From Phytoactinopolyspora limicola (GTDB lineage Bacteria; Actinomycetota; Actinomycetes; Jiangellales; Jiangellaceae): DNA of 64,000 bases. Below, one piece after another: positions 57,612 to 64,000 of the stretch. Under the pieces are notes generated by a model. The model had not been told where the DNA came from and ran no database searches. It was given only the letters and a program-made list of their open reading frames with translations. Each line of letters opens with the position of its first letter. The first letter of the stretch is position 1. The stretch spans positions 1,035,652-1,099,651 of the forward strand of contig NZ_JAAOEN010000001.1 in assembly GCF_011320225.1 (NCBI RefSeq). The letters run 5' to 3'. A program made the translations under genes and the position numbers.

Positions 57612-58654
57612 GGGTCGGTCTGGGTGACCTTGGACAGGCCACGCGGAGCGTCGGGATTCAGCCCCAGCCGCCGAGCAAGGCTCTCGACGATCAGCTGCGC
57701 CGGGACGATGAGCGCCAACGGTGCCACCAACTCCGGCAGCGACGGCCCGGGCACAGCCACGTCCACCGCGCCGGCGAAGGAGGTGTCGCCGCCGATGCCG
57801 ACCGTGGCCGCGGCGCCGCGCCGGCGTAGATCGTGGGCGAGCTCGGTCATGCCGCCGACCATCGGGCCGTCGGCAGCGGATACCAGGAGGGCGACGTGGT
57901 CGGCGTCGACGACGGCGATCGGGCCGTGTCTGAGATCGGCGTAGGAAAGCCCACGGACCGGACGCAGGCAGGTCTCCTCCAGCTTCAACGCCGCCTCCAG
58001 GGCGGTGCCGAAGGCGATGCCACGGCCGCTGACGAGTGCTTCGGCGGTCGACGCCAGGCGCTCGGCGGCCTCGTCGACGCCGGCTCGGGCGGAGATCAGC
58101 CGCTCGGCCTCGGCGGGCACGCGGTCGAGATCGGCGTCGAGGGCGTCCGGTCGGGACGCTAACGCGCCCGCCAACACCGCCATGGCGGCCAGCTGTGCGG
58201 TGTACGACTTGGTGGCCGGGACCGCCTTTTCGGCGCCGGCCTGGGTGACGAGTGCGACGTCGGCGGCACCGGCCAGCGAGCTGGTGCCGTCGTTGGTGAC
58301 CGCCACCGTCCGGGCGCCGCGCGCGGCGGCCCATGCCTGGGTCTCGACGATCTCCTCGGTTTCGCCGGACTGCGAGACGGAGACGACTAGGGCTTCGGAG
58401 AGGTCGAGGTCGGCATGATAGTGGGTGGCGACGCTGGGGGCTGCTAGGCCGCTGGCCCGACCGGCGTGAACCTCGAGGAGGTAACGGCCGTAGATGGCGG
58501 CGTTGTCCGACGATCCACGGGCGACGAAGAGTACGACGCGACGATCGGCGGCCAACTGCTTCAGCGTCGGGCGCTGCGGGCGCAACGACTCCAGCGTACG
58601 GGCGAGCGCCGCCGGCTGCTCGGCGATCTCGCGAGCCATGGTCGTTTCGGTCAC
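57599..58654 (-). CDS. SIS-domain aminosugar isomerase/deaminase (GlmS/NagB-II-like)
   Basis: 351 residues from GTG 58652-58654, with GAGGAGAAC upstream. Two SIS domains: FVARGSSDNAAIYGRYLLEV, VVSVSQSGETEEIVETQAWA and TAVTN-like VAVTNDGTSSLAGAADVALV in the first; LVSGRGIAFGTALEAALKLE, ETCLRPVRGLSYADLRHGPI in the second, with the GlmS-type ELKHGP block as DLRHGP. There is no glutaminase domain, which fits the NagB-II/AgaS type that converts glucosamine-6-phosphate to fructose-6-phosphate. Divergent from a GntR/DasR-like regulator; together with the GH20 at 43.3 kb it points to aminosugar use. Its last codons lie in the right arm of the inverted-repeat element. Confidence 0.88.
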   Translation of the reverse strand: MTETTMAREIAEQPAALARTLESLRPQRPTLKQLAADRRVVLFVARGSSDNAAIYGRYLLEVHAGRASGLAAPSVATHYHADLDLSEALVVSVSQSGETEEIVETQAWAAARGARTVAVTNDGTSSLAGAADVALVTQAGAEKAVPATKSYTAQLAAMAVLAGALASRPDALDADLDRVPAEAERLISARAGVDEAAERLASTAEALVSGRGIAFGTALEAALKLEETCLRPVRGLSYADLRHGPIAVVDADHVALLVSAADGPMVGGMTELAHDLRRRGAAATVGIGGDTSFAGAVDVAVPGPSLPELVAPLALIVPAQLIVESLARRLGLNPDAPRGLSKVTQTDPATP

Positions 58655-58769
58655 GGTGTTCTCCTCGGAGCGGCGGGACGGTCGTTCAGCCGGTCACATC
58701 TTGACATCAGTTACTTTCCGGATCTTCGTGTGGTCCCCAGTGAACGCCACGTGAACTACTCTGTCCTCA

Positions 58770-59507
58770 GTGAACGTCGTCGACGGGCCAGTGCCCAAGC
58801 ATCGTCAGCTGCGGGAGATCCTTCTCGCGATGATCGAGGGTGAGCTGGTACCGGACGCTCCCATTCCGTCCGAACGTGAACTGGTCGAGCGTTTCACGGT
58901 GAGCCGCGCCACGGTACGTGAGGCGGTGGGCCGGTTGGTGTCCGAGGGCCGGCTGTACCGGGTCCGTGGCAAGGGGACCTTCGTCGCCGCCCCGAAGGTC
59001 GAGTCGCAGATGCATCTGGCGTCGTTCACGGAGGACATGCGTCGGCGTGGGCACAAGCCGTCAACCGTGGTTCTCGGGGCGGACGAGACCGTCGCCCCGC
59101 CGCCGGCTCGTGCGGCGTTGGGGCTGGACGTCACCGATCGTGCGTTCCGGATCGAACGGCTGCGGTCGGCGGACGGTGCACCGATGGCACACGAGGTGTC
59201 GTGGTTACCGGCGTCGCCGTTGCCGGGCCTGCTGGAGCGCGATCTCACCAGCTCGGTGTATTCGATCTTGGCGCATGACTATGGGCGGGTGCTGGACTCG
59301 GCGGCTCAGAGCGTGTGGGCCGAGGGCGCCGATCCGCTGCGGTCACGGCTGTTGCGGGTACCGCCGGCTGCTCCGCTGTTGGTGTTCCGGAAGACGTCGT
59401 ACGCCTCCGGCCGGCCGTTGGAGCACGTCACGTCGTGGTATCGCGCCGATCGATATCAGGTGCACATGACCCTCGACAGTGCCCTGCACGGTCATCGGTC
59501 TCCGTGA
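58770..59507 (+). CDS. GntR/HutC (DasR-like) transcriptional regulator
   Basis: 245 residues from GTG 58770. Winged helix: VPKHRQLREILLAMIEGELV, PIPSERELVERFTVSRATVR then EAVGRLVSEGRLYRVRGKGT. C-terminal UTRA ligand domain: LASFTEDMRRRGHKPSTVVL, AFRIERLRSADGAPMAHEVS, LVFRKTSYASGRPLEHVTSW. DasR-type proteins sense GlcNAc-6-P or GlcN-6-P and control aminosugar genes; the divergent SIS isomerase is the natural target. TACTCT seven bases before the GTG suggests a leaderless message, and GTGAAC occurs three times nearby (58740, 58751, 58770), possibly part of the operator. Confidence 0.9.
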   Translation: MNVVDGPVPKHRQLREILLAMIEGELVPDAPIPSERELVERFTVSRATVREAVGRLVSEGRLYRVRGKGTFVAAPKVESQMHLASFTEDMRRRGHKPSTVVLGADETVAPPPARAALGLDVTDRAFRIERLRSADGAPMAHEVSWLPASPLPGLLERDLTSSVYSILAHDYGRVLDSAAQSVWAEGADPLRSRLLRVPPAAPLLVFRKTSYASGRPLEHVTSWYRADRYQVHMTLDSALHGHRSP

Positions 59508-59525
59508 GCGTGAGAAGCTGGGATC

Positions 59526-60602
59526 ATGGGCCTTTTTCGACGGAGGATGAAGCGTGCGGTGGACCCGCGCCCAGCCATCGCAGAGTTCTGGTCGTGGTGG
59601 GCCGAACACCGCGATGAGGTGGTCGCCGCGTTGGACGGCGGCCGCACCGAAGATGTCCTGCGGCTGGTGCAGCCCTGGGTCATGGCTATAGATGAGCGGC
59701 TCACCTGGGATATCACGGGCAGCGAGCAGAAGCGGTTCGGACTGGTGGTCACCACCGGCGGACACGACGAACTGCGGTCGACCACTGAGCGTTGGCGGTT
59801 GTCGGCGCCGGATGACCCCGAGGTCGAGTTCTTGTCCACCCGCCGGCGTGATCCGGCGGCCCTGGAGACGGCAGTGCTCGACGTCGACGGGTACGAGTTC
59901 GCGTTGCGCGAGATGGTTGTTGGTGCGCGTGTCGACACCACCGCGCGACGAGTAGACGTGATCGTGCACCACCCGCTGTTCACCTTGGTGGATCAGGATC
60001 ACCGGTTGCGGGTGGCGTTCCATGGCCTTGACGTCGCGCTGGGTGAGGCGGCGGTGGAGCGGTGGCTCGGCGCCGTCAACGTGTCGGTCGACGCTCCGAT
60101 CGACGCCATAGCTCTGACGTCGCTGGAACACGTGGTGGCACAGCTGGCCGGCGAGCCGGCCGGTGCTGTGGCCAACGCTGGCGAGACGGGCGACGGGGGC
60201 GAGTGGGCGGCCATGAAAGGACAGACCGCCAAGGGCCCCGTGTTCGTGATCGTGCGCCGCTCGGCCAACCGATACACCCACCCACTCGTCGACACCCATC
60301 TGGCGGTTGTTCTGACGTATGAGGCCGGTGCCAACGGCATGCCCCTCGACCCCTCGATCTCCCAGGAGATCGAGGAACTGGAAGGGCACGTCATCGAGGC
60401 CTTGGGTGGTGAGGGGCCGCACGCGTTGCATGTCGGACACGTGACCGGCGGTGGCCAGGTGGTCGCGCACTTCTACCTTGACGGGCTGGAACGCGACCCG
60501 GAGCTGGCCCGCCCGGTTCTTGACAAGTGGAGCCGCGGGAAGGTGTCGATGGCGATGGCGTACGACCCCCTGTGGGAGCACGTGGCTCCCTTCCTGCGTT
60601 AG
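59526..60602 (+). CDS. Conserved protein of unknown function, DUF695-like C-terminus
   Basis: 358 residues from ATG 59526. Cytosolic by composition: a basic start (MGLFRRRMKRAVDPRP), then IAEFWSWWAEHRDEVVAALD, WDITGSEQKRFGLVVTTGGH, a middle region with conserved-looking FVIVRRSANRYTHPLVDTHL, and an end with GQVVAHFYLDGLERDPELAR that resembles the DUF695 family. It starts 18 bases after the GntR-like gene and may be co-transcribed, but nothing ties it to sugar metabolism. Confidence 0.7.
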   Translation: MGLFRRRMKRAVDPRPAIAEFWSWWAEHRDEVVAALDGGRTEDVLRLVQPWVMAIDERLTWDITGSEQKRFGLVVTTGGHDELRSTTERWRLSAPDDPEVEFLSTRRRDPAALETAVLDVDGYEFALREMVVGARVDTTARRVDVIVHHPLFTLVDQDHRLRVAFHGLDVALGEAAVERWLGAVNVSVDAPIDAIALTSLEHVVAQLAGEPAGAVANAGETGDGGEWAAMKGQTAKGPVFVIVRRSANRYTHPLVDTHLAVVLTYEAGANGMPLDPSISQEIEELEGHVIEALGGEGPHALHVGHVTGGGQVVAHFYLDGLERDPELARPVLDKWSRGKVSMAMAYDPLWEHVAPFLR

Positions 60603-60738
60603 CGCGGGTGCGCCTGGGCGCGGCGCGCCCAACCGGACATTCTCCGTACGTCGTGTCCGGCCAGGCGCAAGGTGTTCTAGAGTCGGCTCATGTGGGATGT
60701 CAGCGTCCACGCCAGCCAGCTGTGACGGGAGAAATGTG

Positions 60739-61140
60739 ATGACCACGAGGTCCGCGGCCGACGCCGATGTGTCGACCGGCCGGCTGATCGCGGAGATCAA
60801 GGAGGACGTGTCCGGCCTGGTCCACGACGAGATCGAACTCGCCAAAGCGGAAGTGAAGGCCAGTGCAAAGGCTGCCGGCCTGGGTGGCGCACTCATCGTG
60901 GTCGCCGCCCTGCTCGGCCTATTGGCTCTGGTCATGTTGTCCATCGCGCTCGCATACGGGGTGCACGCGCTGGGGCTCGGCCTAGGGTGGTCGTTCCTCA
61001 TCGTGGCGGGCGCTCAGTTGCTGCTGGCCGCGGCCCTGGTGCTCGGAGCCAAGAACCGGTTCGGCGCGGTGGAGGGTCCGACGCGGGCCCAGGAGGCCGC
61101 CCGGCACGCCGTCGACGCCCTGCGGTCCGGTTCATCGTGA
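60739..61140 (+). CDS. Holin-like small membrane protein (actinobacterial phage-holin superfamily III-like)
   Basis: 133 residues from ATG 60739 with GGGAGA upstream. An N-terminal amphipathic helix (GRLIAEIKEDVSGLVHDEIE, LAKAEVKASAKAAGLGGALI) is followed by two membrane helices (VVAALLGLLALVMLSIALAY, LGWSFLIVAGAQLLLAAALV) and a short tail. This is the common chromosomal 'phage holin family' protein of actinobacteria, seen next to epoxide-hydrolase-like and marP genes; it is not evidence of a prophage. Its stop overlaps the GTG of the hydrolase. Confidence 0.85.
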   Translation: MTTRSAADADVSTGRLIAEIKEDVSGLVHDEIELAKAEVKASAKAAGLGGALIVVAALLGLLALVMLSIALAYGVHALGLGLGWSFLIVAGAQLLLAAALVLGAKNRFGAVEGPTRAQEAARHAVDALRSGSS

Positions 61141-62054
61141 GCTTCGTCCAACTGCTCCACAACGACGTGAAAGTGCCGGGTCCGTGGAGCCATCGGCAGG
61201 TTGCGGCCAACGGCGCCCAGTTCCATGTCGCCGAACTGGGCTCCGGGCCGCTGGTGTTGTTGTTGCACGGTTTCCCGGAGTTCTGGTGGGCATGGCGGCA
61301 TCAGCTACCGCGGTTGGCCGCGGAGGGTTGGCGGGTCGTCGCTATGGACCTGCGGGGATACGGCGGCAGCGACAAGCCGCCGCGCGGCTACGACCCGGTG
61401 ACGTTTGCAGCGGACATCGCCGGGGTGATCCAGTCCATTGGTGAGCGGCAGGCTGTGCTGGTCGGGCACAACTGGGGTGCGTACGGTGCCTGGACGGCGG
61501 CGGCGTTGCGTCCTGCGCATGTCCGGGGTGTGGCGGCGTTGTCTATGCCGCATCCGTTGGTGTTGCGCCGGCACCTGATGCAAGGTGGCCTGGCGCGGAC
61601 CGGTTTCCTGTTGGGCGCTCAAACCCCGATGGTGCCGGAACGCAGGCTGACCGCTTCCGACGGAGCCCTGGTCGAGCGGTTGTTGCGACGATGGGCCGCG
61701 CCGGGGAGCGGGTTCCCGGACGATGAGGCGAGCCAGCGATACCGAGCGGCTATGCGGATCTGGCCGGCTCCACATTGCGCCCTGGAGTACATGCGGTGGG
61801 CGGTGCGCTCGTTGCCCCGGGCCAACGGGCGGCGGCTGGCGAAACGGCTGGAGCGTCCTATCGACATGCCGGTCCTACAGATCCATGGTGCGGTCGACCG
61901 CAACATCTCGGCGCCGGTGGCCGCGGCGTCACGGGCGTTGGTGGATGGCCAGTACGAGTGGCTGCGGCTGGAAGGTGTCGGGCATTTCCCGCACGAAGAG
62001 GCACCCGACATCGTGGGCGACGCCCTAGCGGAGTGGCTGCGGCGGTTCCGCTGA
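61137..62054 (+). CDS. Epoxide-hydrolase-like alpha/beta hydrolase with Asn at the nucleophile position
   Basis: 305 residues from GTG 61137 (GTGA overlap with the holin-like gene). Canonical EH features: LVLLLHGFPEFWWAWRHQLP (HGFP-x-x-W), VVAMDLRGYGGSDKPPRGYD, cap-domain Tyr/Trp residues, LQIHGAVDRNI and GVGHFPHEEAP (catalytic Asp and His). The nucleophile elbow reads VLVGHNWGAYGAWTAA: the usual Asp of GHDWGG is Asn. The gene order holin-like protein then EH resembles the ephE neighbourhood of Mycobacterium (inference from memory). Unless deamidated, the Asn should block the covalent step. Confidence 0.87.
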   Translation: MSFVQLLHNDVKVPGPWSHRQVAANGAQFHVAELGSGPLVLLLHGFPEFWWAWRHQLPRLAAEGWRVVAMDLRGYGGSDKPPRGYDPVTFAADIAGVIQSIGERQAVLVGHNWGAYGAWTAAALRPAHVRGVAALSMPHPLVLRRHLMQGGLARTGFLLGAQTPMVPERRLTASDGALVERLLRRWAAPGSGFPDDEASQRYRAAMRIWPAPHCALEYMRWAVRSLPRANGRRLAKRLERPIDMPVLQIHGAVDRNISAPVAAASRALVDGQYEWLRLEGVGHFPHEEAPDIVGDALAEWLRRFR

Positions 62055-62080
62055 CACCCGAGTCGACCACCTCGCGCCCG

Positions 62081-62111
62081 CGTCGTGGCCGGGCTGAGGT
62101 CGGCCACGACG
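62081..62111. terminator. Bidirectional hairpin between hydrolase and mnhG
   Basis: CGTCGTGGCC at 62081-62090 pairs exactly with GGCCACGACG at 62102-62111 around 11 bases. It lies 26 bases past the hydrolase stop and just past the mnhG stop on the other strand, so it can end both transcripts. No T-run. Confidence 0.7.
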
Positions 62112-62118
62112 GAGCGCT

Positions 62119-62472
62119 TCAGCCGGCGCGCTCGTCGGCTTCGCGGGACGCGTCGCTGAGTTCGTCGTATTTGGTAGCCGCCGCGAGCGGGCTGCCCGAG
62201 CGGAACGCCGAGCGTCCGAGGGCGAATCCACCGACGGGCGCGGTGACGAACTGTAGCGCTCCGGCTAGGCCGAGGACGATGAGGCTGGGCCAGGATGGTT
62301 TGCTGAAGAATGCCCCGGCCAGGATCAAGACGACGCCGAGGGTGGCGGCCTTGGTCACCGCGCTGAGTCTGGAGTAGACGTCTGGGAGGCGGATCAACCC
62401 CAAGGCGGCGACGGCGATGAAGAAGATGCCGGCGCCGATGCAGACGGCTGCGGCCACGTCTAAGGCGTTCAT
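62119..62472 (-). CDS. mnhG: Mrp Na+/H+ antiporter subunit G
   Basis: 117 residues. Three hydrophobic helices (VAAAVCIGAGIFFIAVAALG, LSAVTKAATLGVVLILAGAF, LIVLGLAGALQFVTAPVGGF) with the MnhG/PhaG block GLIRLPDVYSRLSAVTKAAT and TAPVGGFALGRSAF. One of seven small-to-large subunits of the Mrp antiporter in the cytoplasmic membrane. Its ATG overlaps the mnhF stop by four bases. Last gene of the operon. Confidence 0.92.
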   Translation of the reverse strand: MNALDVAAAVCIGAGIFFIAVAALGLIRLPDVYSRLSAVTKAATLGVVLILAGAFFSKPSWPSLIVLGLAGALQFVTAPVGGFALGRSAFRSGSPLAAATKYDELSDASREADERAG

Positions 62473-62726
62473 CGATCTCTCCGATCCACCAGGCGGGCCA
62501 GCACCACGGTGCCGAGGAAGCCGACCAGGGTAGCCACGAGGACGACGTCGAAGAACATCCTGGTTTCCAGCCGCACTCCGAGCAGCGCGGCAACCGCCAC
62601 GAACAGGAAGAACGTGAAGTCGGCCGCGGTGGCGCGGTCGGCGTCGGTCGGTCCGACGACCATCCGCCAGATGGCGGGCAGGAACGCTGCTGCCATGATG
62701 ATCAATCCGACGTCGACGATGGTCAT
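62469..62726 (-). CDS. mnhF: Mrp Na+/H+ antiporter subunit F
   Basis: 85 residues from ATG 62724-62726, which overlaps the mnhE stop by four bases; a longer frame to 62774 is not needed. Three helices and the family segment FLPAIWRMVVGPTDADRATA, DFTFFLFVAVAALLGVRLET, VVLVATLVGFLGTVVLARLV. The R-x-x-x-G-P-[ST]-x-x-D-R block is diagnostic for MnhF/PhaF. Confidence 0.92.
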   Translation of the reverse strand: MTIVDVGLIIMAAAFLPAIWRMVVGPTDADRATAADFTFFLFVAVAALLGVRLETRMFFDVVLVATLVGFLGTVVLARLVDRRDR

Positions 62727-63118
62727 GATGTGCCCTCCGTCAACGCGGGGCGGTCGTGGATCCGAAGGGCCCACAGCATCTGCCGCTCGAAGGTCTCTAG
62801 CTCCTTGCGGAAGTCGGCGGCGTTCTCGGCGTACATGCCATGGACGTAGAGGACGTTCGGCTCGGTGTTGATGGTGACCGTCAGGGTTCCTGGGGTGAGG
62901 GAGATCAGGTTGGCGATCATCGTGATCTCCTTGGGCGTGCGGCTACGGATCGGCAATGCGACGATGCCCGCCTTCAGCCGCTGCTTGGGGGTGAGTACGT
63001 CCCAGGCCACCCACAGACTGGCGACGACGAGGGCGTAAGCGAAGTAGCCACCGAAGAAGATCACCAGCCGGCCCAGCCGGGCCACCTCCTGGCCGATCCG
63101 AATGACGAGTCGAGTCAT
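62723..63118 (-). CDS. mnhE: Mrp Na+/H+ antiporter subunit E
   Basis: 131 residues. One or two N-terminal helices (LGRLVIFFGGYFAYALVVAS) then a cytoplasmic domain with IVALPIRSRTPKEITMIANL, ISLTPGTLTVTINTEPNVLY and VHGMYAENAADFRKELETFE; the N-x-I-x-L-T-P-G-T block is the MnhE/PhaE signature. Overlaps mnhD by four bases and mnhF by four, so translation is coupled along the operon. Confidence 0.93.
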   Translation of the reverse strand: MTRLVIRIGQEVARLGRLVIFFGGYFAYALVVASLWVAWDVLTPKQRLKAGIVALPIRSRTPKEITMIANLISLTPGTLTVTINTEPNVLYVHGMYAENAADFRKELETFERQMLWALRIHDRPALTEGTS

Positions 63119-64000
63119 CGGCCCAACACCGCCTGGACGTAGGCGGAGGTGTCGACCAGACCTTCCGCCGCGGTTTGTGCCAGTGGCAGTAACACCTCTG
63201 CTCCCAGGCCGAGTGAGATGGTGACCAGGGCGAGCAGCGCACCAGGGATGATGAGGGCGCGCCGGATTCGGACATCGGTATCGACCATCACGGTGGTGGC
63301 TCGGCCCGGCTGGTCGGCTACCTCGGATGGTGCACCCCAGAACACCGCGTTCCAGATCTTGAGCATCGATAGCAGGGTGAAGATGCTGACCGCGGCCGCA
63401 ATGCCACCGGCGAGATATTCACCCTCGTCCATCGCGGCCCGGATGAGGGTGAACTTGGCGATGAACCCGGAGAACGGCGGTATACCGGCCAGCGACAACG
63501 CAGCGATGAAGAACGAGACGGCGAGAATCGGCTCGCGCCGGGCCATGCCGCCCAACGGGGCGAGCCGGTCGGTGCCGTATTGCGTTTCGATCGCGCCAGC
63601 GGAGAGGAACAAGCTGGCTTTGACGACGGTGTGGTGAAGCAGGTAAAAGATGGCGGCGGCCATGCCGGCGACACCGAAGAAGCCGAGCCCGAGGGCGATG
63701 TAGCCCACCTGGCTGACCATGTGGAAGGCGAGAATGGCCCGCATGTTGTTCTCGCCGAGGGCACCGAATACGCCGACGACCATGGTGGTGACGGTGATCG
63801 CGAGGATGATGCCCTGGACCTGGCTGGCCCCCTCGAAGTAGACGGAGAAGACGCGGAACAGTCCGTAGATGCCGATCTTGGTGAGGAGGCCGGAGAACAG
63901 CGCGGTGATCGCGGGAGACGCGTAGGGGTAGGTACGCGGAAGCCAGCCGTGCATTGGCACGAGGGCACCCTTGAGTCCCAGCGCGATCAAGATGACTCCG
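63115..64000 (-). CDS. mnhD: Mrp Na+/H+ antiporter subunit D, N-terminus beyond the window
   Basis: The frame is open to base 64000, so about 295 C-terminal residues are seen of an expected 500. Proton-channel family (NuoM/N-like): ALGLKGALVPMHGWLPRTYP with the K and HGWLP residues, ALFSGLLTKIGIYGLFRVFS, AFHMVSQVGYIALGLGFFGV, YLLHHTVVKASLFLSAGAIE (conserved HH and K) and GIPPFSGFIAKFTLIRAAMD. The internal TTG at 63990 is not the true start. The rest of the mnh operon (A to C) should lie to the right. Confidence 0.94.
   Translation of the reverse strand, partial: GVILIALGLKGALVPMHGWLPRTYPYASPAITALFSGLLTKIGIYGLFRVFSVYFEGASQVQGIILAITVTTMVVGVFGALGENNMRAILAFHMVSQVGYIALGLGFFGVAGMAAAIFYLLHHTVVKASLFLSAGAIETQYGTDRLAPLGGMARREPILAVSFFIAALSLAGIPPFSGFIAKFTLIRAAMDEGEYLAGGIAAAVSIFTLLSMLKIWNAVFWGAPSEVADQPGRATTVMVDTDVRIRRALIIPGALLALVTISLGLGAEVLLPLAQTAAEGLVDTSAYVQAVLGR

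Noticed and set aside
60739-61140. Prophage remnant because of a holin-like gene
   Set aside because: This holin-like family is common on actinobacterial chromosomes, and no other phage gene is nearby.
1-64000. tRNA, rRNA or tmRNA genes
   Set aside because: No stretch with cloverleaf landmarks or conserved rRNA segments was noticed by eye. A covariance search was not possible, so a missed tRNA cannot be fully excluded.

Overview
The window is GC-rich, densely coded and strongly biased to G/C at third codon positions. Several genes point to a filamentous or soil actinomycete (Actinomycetia; the order cannot be fixed from the sequence alone). They are a ClgR/PopR-type regulator next to a clpP pair, a mycothiol-dependent-isomerase-family protein, a DUF222/HNH (13E12) gene, an LAxTG sorting signal of the class E sortase type, a PMT-family protein mannosyltransferase, a heme-independent SoxR with a SoxR box, and many GTG, leaderless or ATGA-overlapping starts. 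No rRNA, tRNA, CRISPR array, transposase or prophage was seen.

Layout. 1-7.2 kb: nucleobase/nucleoside acquisition cluster. A minus-strand series (FCD regulator, NMT1/THI5-like lipoprotein, ABC ATPase, double-domain permease, cytosine-deaminase-like amidohydrolase cut by the left edge) diverges from two nucleoside phosphorylases and a small membrane protein across paired operators. 7.2-12.8 kb: one 1833-codon acetyl-CoA carboxylase with the eukaryote-like domain order. 13-14.7 kb: ClgR/PopR-type regulator and two clpP genes, one without its catalytic serine. 14.9-21.3 kb: assorted enzymes, a 13E12 HNH protein, and a DsbA-like gene divergent from soxR with a SoxR box. 21.5-23.1 kb: NfeD plus stomatin/SPFH pair.

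23.4-31.3 kb: the most notable operon, an 'anchored repeat' zinc-type ABC system. It has a large LAxTG wall protein with three surface repeats, a ZnuA-like lipoprotein carrying an inserted and apparently circularly permuted copy of that repeat, a membrane-anchored one-repeat protein, an ATPase and a permease. A Zur/Fur-like palindrome lies upstream, and a similar one lies before an AztD-like zinc chaperone lipoprotein at 45.1 kb. 31.4-39.8 kb: DMT exporter/Lrp pair, deazaflavin oxidoreductase, an unknown leaderless gene, a two-component system and an ABC exporter. 39.9-40.7 kb: a yybP-ykoY (Mn) riboswitch controls a GDT1/TMEM165-type manganese exporter. 40.7-45 kb: PMT, rsmI and a GH20 hexosaminidase. 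46.6-49.1 kb: two divergent secreted proteins of unknown function around an unusually AT-rich gap. 49.4-56.9 kb: disA, SDR, pyrE, cstA and a TrmH methyltransferase.

56.9-57.6 kb: a 693-bp non-coding inverted-repeat element with 12 GATCAGATG-type motifs in perfect mirror register. It supplies the last codons of both flanking convergent genes. 57.6-64 kb: SIS isomerase divergent from a GntR/DasR-like regulator, a holin-like membrane protein with an epoxide-hydrolase-like protein, and the end of an Mrp Na+/H+ antiporter operon (mnhD, E, F, G) cut by the right edge.

Metal homeostasis recurs as a theme: zinc (23-31 kb and 45 kb), manganese (40 kb) and redox (SoxR).
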